Shown here in pieces: positions 10,903 through 22,269 of a stretch of DNA of 64,000 nt; the first letter of the stretch is position 1, and each line of letters opens with the position of its first letter. The translations under genes were made by a program, and so were the position numbers. Location: positions 124,001 to 188,000 of the forward strand of contig JAQGEQ010000277.1 of NCBI GenBank assembly GCA_034620365.1. Direction: 5' to 3'. This DNA is from Pegea sp. RAD2-039. Taxonomy: Eukaryota > Chordata > Thaliacea > Salpida > Salpidae. The notes under the pieces are model-generated. The model was given only the letters and a program-made list of their open reading frames with translations. It did not search any database and was not told where the DNA came from.

Positions 10903-13519
10903 TTAAACTGTCAGATCACTACTTGTTGTCTGACCATTGAGACCAGGCCCAGGGTCACCAGAAGCAGCCCCACCACCTTGGTTAGGGGCGTCAATTGACT
11001 GCTGCTGTGGTTGTTGATAAGTCCTAGAAAGTATAAATAAAAATATTGGTTGGTTTGGTTGCTAGGTAACTAACCAGTTGTTCCACATTGGTTCACAACC
11101 ATTTGAGGGTATATTACCATTCCAACCATCACCACCAGCCTGTCCCATTTGAGGCCAGACCCAGTTTTGAGGTTGTTGTTGTTGTTGAGGTTGTTGCTGG
11201 TTTTGATTGTTAGTATTCCATGTGTTGTTAGCAGACATAGGCCCCCAGGGGTTACCACTATTGTTCGGTATCTTAGCCCAAGTATTGTTCGATTGCATCG
11301 CATTTGAGCCTGTCCAGTTATTCTGCATTGGATTATTAGCCCAAGCATTCCAAGCGTTTTGTTGTTGTGGTTGTTGATTTTGGTTGCTGTAAATACAAGT
11401 TGTCAACAACAATCACATGACAACAAGCAACAACCTCCACTGTGCCCACTGATGGTTATATTGTTGTTGTTGGTTTTGTGAAATATTCCACATGTCATTA
11501 TTCGCTTGTGACCAATTCATTTGCATATTATCCATAGGACCCTGAATGAAATCAGATGGTTGTATTAGATGGTTGCTAGGGATATGAGACAACTTATTCA
11601 CATTGGAATAACCCACCGGTGGCATTTGTTGTTGCATACTACTAGCACCTTCTTTTCCCCATGAACATTTTATAGTATATCCTTCTAATTGGCTTCCATG
11701 CTTGTTAGTAATTGCGCGTGCCGCGTCAGCGTGGTTGTCGAGTCTGATAGATGACGTCACAAGTTGAGAAGGACAAGTGACGTGGTTGTTACCTGATAAA
11801 AGCGTAGCCCTTGTCTGGAAACACACGAACTTCGACGATGTTGCCGAATCCAGAAAACGTCTCACGCATTAATTGTTCTGTAAGTCCAGACATACAACCT
11901 CCGAGGTAAACAGTACAATTGGTAAGACTCGATTGATTGAGAATCATGTTGTAATCGAGACGTTGTACGTTTGTAGTTGTAGCTATTAATTCACCATCAA
12001 CAACAACAACAACAAGCTGAATGTAACTTACGTTGTTGACCACCTTTCCTAGCCGCCCAATTACAACGAACTTGTCTGCCATGAAGAGCTTCAGATAACA
12101 TCGCTTTCTTCTCTACAATGTCTTGTGCATCCTAACAACATCAATTTGAATGATGAAACTCAACTAGAAATTAATCACCTGGTAATTGACGAATGAAACA
12201 AATCCGTAACCTTTTGATTTGTTACTTTGCATATCTCTCATGACACGAGCATCTCTACAGATGAACAAATAAGAGAATTGATGAGAAATTTGTAACTTCA
12301 ACTCACGAAACTTCGCCAATTTTGCTGAAATAAGTTTTCAAATCTTCAGAAGTAGTTTCTGGTGCAAGATCTCCCACAAAAATATGATGATGATCTGAGA
12401 ATCAGGAGTTTTAGATGAAGATGTAGAAGTAATCAGGACTTACTTGATGTATCTCTTTTACCAGCTGGACGAGTTGCCCAATTCACTTTGATCTCCTGTT
12501 GAAAAATATTCATCAATTTAATTGAAATGAAAATTTCAATTTCTTAATTTATCCTATCCTAAAATATTCCTGAAAAATTTAAGAAAAACCCAAAAATCCG
12601 CCCAAAAGAGAAATAAATCTAATATTAGGCTCTGTGGGCCACAATTGTAAAAAGAATAAAATTCCAAAGTGAAAAATGCTATTAAAACAGACTTATCTAT
12701 GGATAGCCAATTGTGGTGTTAATGCAGAGTGTACAACATCAGAAGCACCTGGTCACAAAAGGCCTGCATAGTCAATATATTCCTATTTCTTTTGCTACAT
12801 TTTTAACTTTCAAAATAAAAGGAAATTTAACTTTCAACATTTATTTGTCATTTTCCATAAACCCAAAAAAAGTAAAATATAAAACCTGCCTGTGTGCGCT
12901 TGTTGGTTGTTACCTGTAAGCTAGGAAAGCTGACAAAATATGAAACTGATCTCACCTTTCCAAGAATTTTTCTTTGATTCATAGCTCCATGCGCAGTAAG
13001 AGCATGCCCATGATTAAAGTATTCAACAAAACAGTAAGGATCTAAACCATGAGGCTAGAAAATATCATTTAGTTTCATAATTGTTCAATAATTTCTACAT
13101 CTTACATCAGATATCATCTTACAACTTTTTACTGGCCCAATCACACCAAACAACTCCATAATTAGTGATTCTGATACTTGTGGACATAGATTGCCAACAT
13201 AGCTAGAAAAAGATGTTTCAAAATAATCATTTTGGAAAATAAGGAATTGAAAATTGATGAAGGTGTAGAAAAGGAATGAATTATGAGAGTTCTACCACCT
13301 TACCTTTTAACTACAGAATCCTTAATTCCTGTTTTTGTTTGCATGAAATACATTAATAAGATATAAAAAGATAGAATTTTATAGAATAAAAGTGAGAAAG
13401 ATGCAAATGAGAAGGATTGAATAAAAGTTTGAGATATTCTGAATTACTTACAGCGTCTTCGGATAATTTTCATCATCTTTAGTAGCTGAAGGTTGTGGCA
13501 TATTCATGTTATTAATCAT
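10903..13519 (-). CDS. TIA1: TIA1/TIAR-like RNA-binding protein
   Basis: At least ten exons on the minus strand encode three RRM domains and a Q-rich tail. RRM1 begins [18 protein letters not shown] and includes [14 protein letters not shown] and the linker [15 protein letters not shown]2 reads [18 protein letters not shown] with [15 protein letters not shown] and [14 protein letters not shown]3 reads [38 protein letters not shown] and IKCSWGKE. The order, the WAT/WAARK linkers and the NCTVYLGG start of RRM3 identify the TIA1/TIAR group. The tail (10903 to about 11600) is rich in Gln, Asn and Trp, like the prion-related domain of TIA1, and ends SSDLTV. Family knowledge: binds U-rich RNA, promotes 5' splice-site recognition and nucleates stress granules. 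Start at ATG 13519, with another in-frame Met four codons on. One intron (12496-12955) is about eight times the usual size here. Confidence 0.95.
12624..12735. repeat. Inverted-repeat insert in large TIA1 intron
   Basis: Within the 460-nt intron 12496-12955, CCACAATTG (12641-12649) faces CAATTGTGG (12708-12716), with outer CTCTG and CAGAG arms. The result is an imperfect hairpin of about 100 nt. It could be a small non-autonomous element. No similarity to known elements can be shown from the sequence alone. Confidence 0.4.
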
Positions 13520-14149
13520 AATATTTTAATAAATGCAACAAATTAGAAACCTAGAAAATAACTTATTGCCTAAAGAAACAAACCATTAAAAAGATTCAAA
13601 TAATTTTTAGATATATCCAACTTCAATTAGATGTTCTTACAAAAAATTATAAAAAAAATATTTTTTATTAGAATTAAATACATATTCAAAAAGTTTAACA
13701 CAAAATTATTAGAAATCTATTTTTAATCATTTAAAACATTTCAAGTTTGATAGTGAAACACTAAAAGTAAACAATCATCTCATTTATGCTGAATAAGAGG
13801 ATTATTAACAATTTTCATATGATAAACATGAATTAGAAAAACTATTACCAAAATAAATATTAAATATAAATACAGAAATAAATGATATTATATTCAGCAA
13901 TTGTTTATAATTATATCAATAAAATATAATTTAGATAAATATGTCAAAAAACTTTACTGAATTCAATTTTTCATAACTCTATAAATTTTACAAATATACT
14001 TAACAATAGATTTCATTATAAAATTTTTTAAACAATTTTGTTTTAAAGTTACTTATAAGAAACAAAAAGTAATTACAATTTTATTAAATGTATTTTAACA
14101 TTTATAAATAATATAAAATATTTAAAATAAATTATTTATCTATTTCAAT
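13520..14149. other. AT-rich intergenic upstream of TIA1-like gene
   Basis: No gene or distinct motif seen. It probably holds the promoter and 5' UTR of the minus-strand TIA1-like gene. A pyrimidine tract with an acceptor-like CTAG lies about 35 nt before the start codon. Confidence 0.4.
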
Positions 14150-17100
14150 AAACGCGAAGGAGGGTGCTTGATAAGAGCACCTCCCTCTAACACACATTCG
14201 CACAAACTAAATATATAATTAAGTTAGAAATATAAAAAAATGTAACACATGGCATTTCAGTAGTCCTCATGCAATATAACAGTGAATAATTACACAAAAT
14301 CTTAAATATATAAAAAGTTTTATAATAATAAAAATTAAATGATTCTACATTTTATAAGATTTACAATCAATTATTAAAAAATATCTATATTAGTTAAAAA
14401 ATAGTTTATATATTTACTAATAATCAATCATATAAAAGTTGAATATGAATATGACACAAAAAAGCAAAAACATAATTTTTATAACTTCAAAAATATATTT
14501 ATAATATTTAAAACAATCAAACAGTTTTTACATAAATTATATTTTATAAAATTTATAGTAAATATAAGAACAAAGTTGATAGTTTCTAAAGAACAAATTT
14601 TTATTATGATTTAAATTATTGATATATTTAAATAAATTCTTATAACTTCTGGTTTCTTTACTAAATATCTTAAAATGATAAAATTTAAAAGTTTTAAAGT
14701 TCAATTATTTTATACAAAATTTAAAAACAATTTTCAGTAAAAAGAATAAAAGCAGAAATTAATAAAAACTCAAAACTTACTTTGAATTGAAAAAAGGAAA
14801 TCAGGAAACTAAAAACCTAAAATAAAAAAAACTAATCTAAAACTGCAACTTTAAAAATTCATTTCTATTAATATTTTATTAACATAAAATCAGATTTAAA
14901 AAAATAAAAGAAATTTATAAGTAAACTATTAGACAAAAATACATTCAGAAAATAAGCACAGAAAATTTCAAATAAAGAAATATAATTAAAAGTTTGAAAA
15001 TTAAAATAGTTTTAAGCAAAATTAATATTTTCTTTTGTCGATAAGTCATAATATTGTTTATGCAGTAACAATTTGTTAAGTAATTAAACTAAATTGTTAA
15101 TTTAATAAAACTTTTTACTATAAATACTAGAAACAAATTGCTAAGTTGAAAAAATCGATTTAGTAGTTACACATCTCATAATTAATAAAATCAATAAATC
15201 TTAACAAAACTACTGTTTATAATAAAGTAAAATTTATATTCAGTTTTTTTAAATTACAAATAGTAAAAGTAGGTATATAAAACGAGAGAAAAAAGTATGA
15301 CACGGAAAAGTTGCTAGATTCACGTTTAACATAAGTGCGTGCTATATGGTGCATCAGTAAACTGTTGCATTGTGGGTACTAAAAAATTTATTTCGTTTTA
15401 CAAACAAAAGTCTCTATAAGAAAATCATTCTATAACTGTAATTAAATAAGAAATAATAATTAGAAATTAAAAACTTAAGTATAAATTCGAGATCTTGAAT
15501 TATCTGTAAGTTAGTATTAAGCTGTTGTAACTAAATGTTTTTACTTTGCTGCTTCAGCTATAATATACTCTGGGTTGCAGTATCAAAAAAGTAAAAAATC
15601 ATTAGTCATTAAACTAACAGTCATCAAAAAGGTAGAAATTAAAAAGAAATTTACAATAAATTTAAGAATTGTTAAATTTTTCTAAATCGTATTTTCGCGT
15701 TTCGCCCTTTAGTGATTTAATTGGTGAATACTTTATAAGGTATTTAGAAAATAAAAATTAGAATTAATAAAAAAATTAATTGAAAAACTTGTAAGATAAT
15801 GGACCAAATATATTTTATAATAAAGAAATTAAAATTTCAACTTTCAATTACTTCTTTGTAATGTTTTTATAAAAGTTTTTTTAAATAAATATTTCTGTAA
15901 AATGTTTGGTATACTATAAATATAGATTTGTTTATCTTAATCAAAATTGAACATCGGTACATTCACACAATGGTGAAAACACTCTTAATTGTAACATTAG
16001 CATTAACAAAATTAAAAAGATTTGTGATTTTCTCATTTATTTCTCAGTTTAATAATTCAGTTATTTGACGATCTCACTTTTAAAAAGAGAGAGATTTCCA
16101 GATCTGAAAATAACTCTGTAGACTTCAATCAGTTTGTACTTCGTACAAATAAACGTCATTCATTCAAATAAATATTTTCTCGGTAAGTTTTTAAAAGTTT
16201 ATTCCTCTAGTGTGATCTAGAGTTTAATATTTTATTAAATCTTGTCATCTTTTATCTTTAAACTTTTCAATCTCTGATGTGTAACGAGTTTTTACTAAAT
16301 AAATATAAATTTAAATGTGAAGAATTATCTTCTATCTATTTAGTAAACTTTTTTTTAATTTTTGTTCATTTCGTTTCTTTTTAAAATCTATTATAAATTC
16401 TATCTTCTTTTGTTAGTTTATTTTCGTTTTATTTATAATCAAAATTAATGGGAAAAAAAACTAGTTAAAAATTGTTCTTATTTATTTATTACAATAAATG
16501 CCAAGGAGAGTAAGTGAGCATCTCTCGGAATTAGATATACATAAAGCAAAAGATGTAACACGTGACATTTCAGTAGTCCTCAAAACATATAACAGTGATC
16601 AATTACATAAAATTATAATAATGGAAAAATTTACGTTTTAGAAATGAAAGGAAATCACAGTGGTAACACATAATATCAACTATTACTAATATAATTAAGT
16701 TAGAAATATAAAAAAATGTAAAACACATGGCATTTCTCAGTAGTCCTCATGCAATATAACAGTGACTTCGTATAATTTCACACAAAATCTTAAATATATA
16801 AAAAGATGTGTAACGAGTTTTTACTAAATAAATATAAATTTAAATGTGAAGAATTATCTTCTATCTATTTAGTAAACTTTTTTTTAATTTTTGTTCATTT
16901 CGTTTCTTTTTAAAATCTATTATAAATTCTATCTTCTTTTGTTAGTTTATTTTCGTTTTATTTATAATCAAAATTAATGGGAAAAAAAACTAGTTAAAAA
17001 TTATTCTTATTTATTTATTACAATAAATGCCAAGGAGAGTGCCTGAAGTGAGCATCTCTCGCTAATACACATTCTCACAAATAACATTTATTGAATTAGA

Positions 17101-17715
17101 TATACATAAAGCAAAAGATGTAACACGTGACATTTCAGTAGTCCTCAAAACATATAACAGTGATCAATTACATAAAATTATAATAATATTCAACAACAGG
17201 AAAAATTTACGTTTTAGAAATGAAAGGAAATCACAGTGTTAGTAACACATATTCTCACAGACAATATCTATTATATATAATTAAGTTAGAAATATAAAAA
17301 AATGTAACACATGGCATTTCAGTAGTCCTCATGCAATATAACAGTGAATAATTACACAAAATGTTAAATATATAAAAAGTTTTATAATAATAAAAATTGA
17401 ATGATTCTACATTTTATAAGACTTACAATCAATTATTAAAATTTTTTTATAAATAATAATTTATATAAAAAATATTCATATATAAACGTAGAAAATAGTT
17501 TATAAAAGTTCCTAATAATCAATCATATAAATGCTGAATATGAGTAAACGCAAAGGAGGGTGCCTAAAAAGAGTACTTTCCGCTAACACACATTCTCACA
17601 AATATTATCTATTGAGTTAAATATACATAAAGAAAAAGATATAACAAATGGTATTTCGATAGCACTCACAGCATAAAACAGTGAATAATTACATAGAATG
17701 TAAATAATATAAAAT
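14150..17715. repeat. Cluster of a dispersed repeat family
   Basis: At least five full or partial copies of one family occur at about 14150-14345, 16493-16625, 16671-16800, 17029-17185, 17240-17440 and 17543-17700. The shared order is a GGAG-GGTGC type stem-loop closing on GCACCTCC or GCATCTC, then CTAACACACATTCTCACAAA, then an AAGTTAGAAATATAAAAA stretch, then a GTAACACATGGCATTTCAGTAG-type core, then AACAGTGAATAATTACA. Copies differ by short deletions. Between the copies, 14350-16270 is plain AT-rich sequence with no gene seen. Another copy fragment sits in a SCO1 intron at about 20605-20690. No coding capacity is seen, so this is a non-autonomous element or the 3' part of a larger one. Confidence 0.8.
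16279..17170. repeat. 529-bp direct duplication
   Basis: The segment starting GTGTAACGAGTTTTTAC at 16279 recurs at 16808, an offset of 529 bp, and the two copies stay nearly identical for over 200 bp, past the stem-loop of the dispersed repeat. The first copy lacks two short pieces in and after the stem-loop that the second keeps. The near identity argues for a recent tandem event. Confidence 0.85.
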
Positions 17716-17734
17716 ATAGAAAATGGCAATGTTG

Positions 17735-18187
17735 GCATTATTATAACGCTTCAACTTCTGCTTGAACAACGCGAGCGACTCCGACATGACAATTGCAGCT
17801 GGTTCCATGTACTAATTGTGCGGTATGAGAAAAAATTTGCTCTGATCAATGTATCAGGTGATATGGACTTATTAATTGTAATGGTTGTCGTCTGAGCTGA
17901 TATAACTTGAAGGAAGGACTAATAGATAAGAAATCATCAAACTGAAGGTCAATTAAATTGTGGATAATTTAAAAAATAAGAATTAAGTCGTATTTAATCC
18001 GTCGGATTTCCAAAGTATCTAAATTGAAGAAACTGAGACGATGTTTATAACTATCATATTTAATATTAAGTTTCCTACATACTAATCTTGTAAATGTGGT
18101 CTGAACAGACTCGATTTTTTTGATATCACGAACTTGATATGACATCCATGCACTAATATTGTATTCAAGAATTGGACATGCATACAT
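17735..18187 (-). pseudogene. Relic of LINE reverse-transcriptase ORF, C-terminal end
   Basis: The minus strand encodes ACPILEYNISAWMSYQVRDI, then KIESVQTTFTRLVCRKLN and LDTLEIRRIKYDLILI. This is the region just after the reverse-transcriptase palm in non-LTR retrotransposons of the Jockey/CR1 type (family form: PILEY..W.P....I..LE.VQ..FTR). After a stop and a shift of frame, IIHNLIDLQFDDFLSISP and, in another frame, ANFFSYRTISTWNQL and ALFKQKLKRYN continue the same C-terminal end. The copy is 5'-truncated and broken by frameshifts, so it is not active. Confidence 0.85.
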
Positions 18188-18204
18188 ATTGCTACAAATC
18201 TTCT

Positions 18205-18280
18205 GATAAGTTTATTTATTTATTCAAGGCGTGGCTACCTTTCAACAGCTCTAATAGCAAACAAAAAACAAATATTATGA
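18205..18280 (-). mobile_element. Probable LINE 3' tail
   Basis: Read on the minus strand, GCCACGCCTTGAATAAATAAATAAA is a short unique end running into an AATA-type microsatellite at 18210-18226. That is the usual 3' end of CR1/Jockey-like elements. It directly precedes the reverse-transcriptase relic in the same orientation, so two elements appear to abut. Confidence 0.5.
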
Positions 18281-18629
18281 GCAAAGAGATAATTGGAAGT
18301 AAAGCAATTTAAGATTTACACAGAAGAAATAGAAAGAAGCAAAACGTAAATCATCAGTAAAAATTTGATAAGAAAATAGAAGAAAGCGAGAAAGCTACAT
18401 ATTATTTGTTAAAAGAAATACTTTCCTGTTGTTTATCTACCAGTTTGCTATGTTAAAGAAGCCACTAAAATGTTGCCTCACTCAAAACTATTAACAAGGT
18501 TGTTCCTTTATTGGGTCTTCTTAAAATTGTTTGATTTTGAATGAAAAGCTTCTGATGATACTGAAAGATTTTTATTTTCAAGAAATCTCTCAATTTGAGA
18601 TTGTAATGTAGATTGCAAGTTAAATCTTG

Positions 18630-19229
18630 GGTTGGAAGAGTGTTGGGTTGGAAAATGTTGGGTTGGAAAATGTTGGGTTGGAAAATGTTGGGTTGGAAGA
18701 GTGTTGGGTTGGAAGAGTGTTGGGTTGGAAAATGTTGGGTTGGAAGAGTGTTGGGTTGGAAAATGTTGGGTTGGAAAATGTTGGGTTGGAAAATGTTGGG
18801 TTGGAAATGTGTTGGGTTGGAAGAGTGTTGGGTTGGAAGAGTGTTGGGTTGGAAGAGTGTTGGGTTGGAAGTTGGGTTGGAGTTGGGTTGGAAGTGTTGG
18901 GTTGGAAAATGTTGGGTTGGAAGAGTGTTGGGTTGGAAAATGTTGGGTTGGAAGAGTGTTGGGTTGGAAAATGTTGGGTTGGAAAATGTTGGGTTGGAAA
19001 GTGTTGGGTTGGATGTTGGGTTGGAAATGTTGGGTTGGAAAATGTTGGGTTGGAAGAGTGTTGGGTTGGAAGAGTGTTGGGTTGGAAATGTTGGGTTGGA
19101 AGTGTTGGGTTGGAAGAGTGTTGGGTTGGAAAATGTTGGGTTGGAAGAGTGTTGGGTTGGAAACTGTTGGGTTGGAAAAGTGTTGGGTTGGAAATGTGTT
19201 GGGTTGGAAAATGTTGGGTTGGAAGAGTG
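18630..19229 (+). repeat. G-rich minisatellite, 15-16 nt unit
   Basis: About 38 units built on GTTGGGTTGGAA followed by AAT, GAGT or nothing. The plus strand is strongly G-rich in an AT-rich genome, and the mix of 15- and 16-nt units walks through reading frames. Five of six frames stay open over most of the block simply because the unit holds no stop codons, so I do not call a gene. The repeated GGG and GG runs could fold into two-layer G-quadruplexes. Confidence 0.95.
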
Positions 19230-19767
19230 TGGGACGAATTTTTGTAATTCTTAATCCCATGGTCACTTTTCATGTTGGACCTCGAACTTTGTGTTTTCAA
19301 ATCACTAATAAAGAATATTTGAAGAATTGAAACAAAAAATATTTCCAAAAGTTATAATTGATGATAAAAAACATCAATGTCACTGGAAGACTTTGTTCTT
19401 GATCTTACAGAGATGATCAAATCAAGTTAGATTAAATAAATCTGACAAGAATTTCAAAAACTTTTAAAATATTATTTTGAAGAATTTTAAGATATAAAAA
19501 GTAAACGTTTCATAAATTTAATAGGTGAAGAAAATGTATTAATTTGAAAAATTTAAATTTTTATCAAATTTTTTTTGTAAAATTGTCAAAAAATTAATCT
19601 TCATTTTTTACTTCAAAAAGATTTTTGCAGAAAGAAAAATTGACATCTTAAAAACTCTTGGAATTAAAAACTTTATATAAAAAGTAAATTTATAAAAAAA
19701 ACAAACAAATTTGAAAAGAATGTTTATTTCAAATAAACATGAATTTGAATTGAAATAGAAAATGATG
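19230..19767. other. AT-rich spacer
   Basis: The sequence between the minisatellite and the stop codon of the SCO1-like gene holds nothing recognisable beyond AT-rich spacer. The part next to 19768 is likely the 3' UTR of that gene. Confidence 0.4.
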
Positions 19768-21598
19768 TTAGCCGTGCAAACGTTGATAATTATTCATTCT
19801 TTTAGAGATACTTTCTGCTATTGTTTCAACTGATGTACTTCTAGATCCATAATAATCAACAAAATTACCGTTCGGGTCCATCAAGTACATTATTATGGAA
19901 TGATCAACCTGAAGATCACAAGATTTATGTCTTGAAAGATGCTGAAGATGAAGTAACTTACGATGTAATCGTTTTCATCATCTTTTGGACCACTACTGTA
20001 GTAAACACGAAAAGATTTTGTTGCAATTTTGATCTGTTCTTCTGTTCCAGTTAAACCAACAAACGTTGGATGAAAATCCTTCAAATATTCACTAATTGTT
20101 TTGGGAGTATCTCTCGAAGGATCAACAGACATAAAAACTGGGAGCAAGTCTGGAAGTTTCGGATTTTTATCTACAATTTGATGAAAAGTTTTATGAAAAA
20201 GTAAATTTTTTTAGATGAAGTCTCACTGATATCATCAACAATATCTGAAATCCGTTCAAGTTCTTCAGGACATATATCTGGGCAATGAGTAAATCCAAAG
20301 TACATGATCAACCATTTTCCGAGGAAATCTTTTTTGCTGACTTTTCTTCCTGAATCAAACAAGAAATTGAAGAAATAATTTTCTTATCATGTTTATGTAA
20401 AGTTTTTGTCACTTATATAAATCTCACAAATACTTCAACTAAATTACCTGTGTGATCAATCAAATCAAAATCAGCGTTTCCAATATCTACTTTTTTACAA
20501 TTCTCTTCTCTAGATACAATATCTTCTGTAAATAAAAAATCAACAAATTATCGAAAGCAATTACCAGGCCGCTTAAACTAGAAAACTCATAAAATAAATG
20601 ATGTAAATACAAAGACCTCTCACTAACACACATTCTCACAAATAACATCTATTAAGTTAGAAATATAAAAAGATTCACAGTTTAGAAATGATAATTGAAA
20701 ACTCACTTGTCTCTTTCTCCATTTGCAAATAGTACCAAACACCAGCAATAAACAAAGAGAGAGTTGAAACCACGACAAGCCTCGATTTTAAAGATGCTGA
20801 GTTATTAGGAGCTGACTCATCAATTTTTTTGGGTTCATCTTCTTTGAGAAGATCATCAAAGGAGTTGACAGAGTGATCTTTCATCAAGTTGTGGAAGGAA
20901 GATAAATATCTGCTTCCAACTACATTTAGTGGTCTTCTGGTTTGTAGGAAATGAGATGGTTTTGAAAGAATCTTTGAAAAAAAAGATAAAAAAATGAATT
21001 TAATCATTAAACTAGAAAATATTTCTTTTTAAATAAGTTAAATAAAACTAAAAACTTTATAATGATAAATATTTATTATTTCATTTAAAAATTATTTTAG
21101 TTAAAAATAAAATATCAATTATAACCAAATATAATCAAATTTAAAAATTCACATTTATCTAAATTACATTTTCACAAAACTAAAAAGAAACTTTCAATCT
21201 TAACAAAAAGTTTTAATTCAAATATTTAACTTGAAAACTTTTCAATAAAATAAAAAATATTTAAAACTTATAATCTAGAAAATTAAATAAGTAACTGATA
21301 TTCTGCTAAAAAATTATAAAAGAGAATAATATCTGATAGAATTATATAATTAATTATTATATAATGTTACTATATCATAAATAGTTTATTTGATAATTTA
21401 TTAAACTCTTATAAGTTATTTTCAAATGCAAAAATATTTTAAAATACAAATATAAAAAGATTTGTTTTAAATTTTAAGGGAATTCAATTTTGTCAAATAA
21501 CTATAAATAAAAATTTTTAGAAAGTTTAAAAAAAGAATTATTACTTTTGTTGTAAGGAACAAACGAGAAATTGTGAATAATCTCGACTTAGAAGCCAT
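19768..21598 (-). CDS. SCO1: SCO1/SCO2-type mitochondrial copper chaperone
   Basis: Six exons with phases that join cleanly: 21545-21598, 20707-20971, 20448-20525, 20227-20349, one ending at 20170, and the last ending in stop 19768-19770. The N-terminus ([18 protein letters not shown], then Arg/Ser-rich) looks like a mitochondrial presequence, and one hydrophobic span ([17 protein letters not shown]) follows. The thioredoxin-fold domain has [20 protein letters not shown], giving the copper-binding CxxxC, then [20 protein letters not shown], and the metal-binding histidine in [10 protein letters not shown] near the end. Family knowledge: anchored in the inner mitochondrial membrane, it delivers copper to the CuA site of cytochrome oxidase subunit 2. 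SCO1 and SCO2 cannot be separated here. Intron 1 is about 570 nt, and intron 2 carries a fragment of the dispersed repeat. Confidence 0.93.
20583..20695. repeat. Dispersed-repeat fragment inside SCO1 intron
   Basis: CCTCTCACTAACACACATTC and the following ACAAATAACATCTATTAAGTT match the middle of the family clustered at 14.15-17.7 kb. It lies wholly within intron 2 of the SCO1-like gene, so the family is mobile or otherwise dispersed rather than a local satellite. Confidence 0.75.
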
Positions 21599-22180
21599 TT
21601 ATCAGTTTTTAAGAAATTTTGTCGAAAAAAAATGAATCATTAAAAATAAAACTAAATAAAAGTTTACTTAAGCGAAATGGGAAATCCCCTAATATAAATT
21701 GATGTTAATTCGAATAATAAAATTTAACAAATATGTTGAAATACTAACTTAATTCTAAATTTTTACTCACACTAAAATCAAGGTTTATATAAATCTTAAA
21801 ACATTTAAATTCAAATTTTAGGAAATATTTAAAAGTTTGTTGTATTTCACTAAAAATTTCATAAAATGCATTTGGAATCAAAACAATTAGAAAAGAAATG
21901 TTAGAAAACTATTTCTTTGTCGTTTCAATGATTTAAATAATTAATGTAAGTTTTATTTTTTAAGTGTGTTTTTAAAACCAATTGCAAAGTTTTACTCAAA
22001 CTTTCACAGCTCCATAGTTTGGTACAATTTAATATAAAATATAAGAAATTCATCAAAAGTACAAGTTGCTCACTGTAATAGAAGTATACTTGCGTTATTC
22101 TGCAGCATGATGACTTGATAACGATAAATGTCTGAAACCTACAACTAAAGTTTTCTAACTCACTTCGTCACATTTAAAGG
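21599..22180. other. Upstream region of SCO1-like gene
   Basis: AT-rich, no gene. It contains a second copy of GGGAAATCCCCTAA at 21680-21693, about 82 nt before the SCO1 start codon. The word fits the kappa-B consensus GGGRNWYYCC but may be coincidental. Confidence 0.35.
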
Positions 22181-22269
22181 TCCACAGCGATGACGCCACA
22201 TCTTGCTTCGCGCTTCACACTTGGAGTGACTTTTAATAAAAAATTTGATTATCTTTTTGATTCTTAATT

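Noticed and set aside
18630..19229. CRISPR-like regular repeats
   Set aside because: Units are contiguous with no unique spacers, and the window is clearly animal.
18508..19348. Five overlapping open frames of 200-250 codons in the G-rich minisatellite
   Set aside because: They arise from a stop-free 15-16 nt unit and have no flanking domain, start context or splice support.
20675..21007. SCO1 starting at the internal ATG near 21007
   Set aside because: The exon at 21545-21598 gives a better presequence, and the acceptor at 20972-20976 joins it in phase, placing that ATG within the intron.
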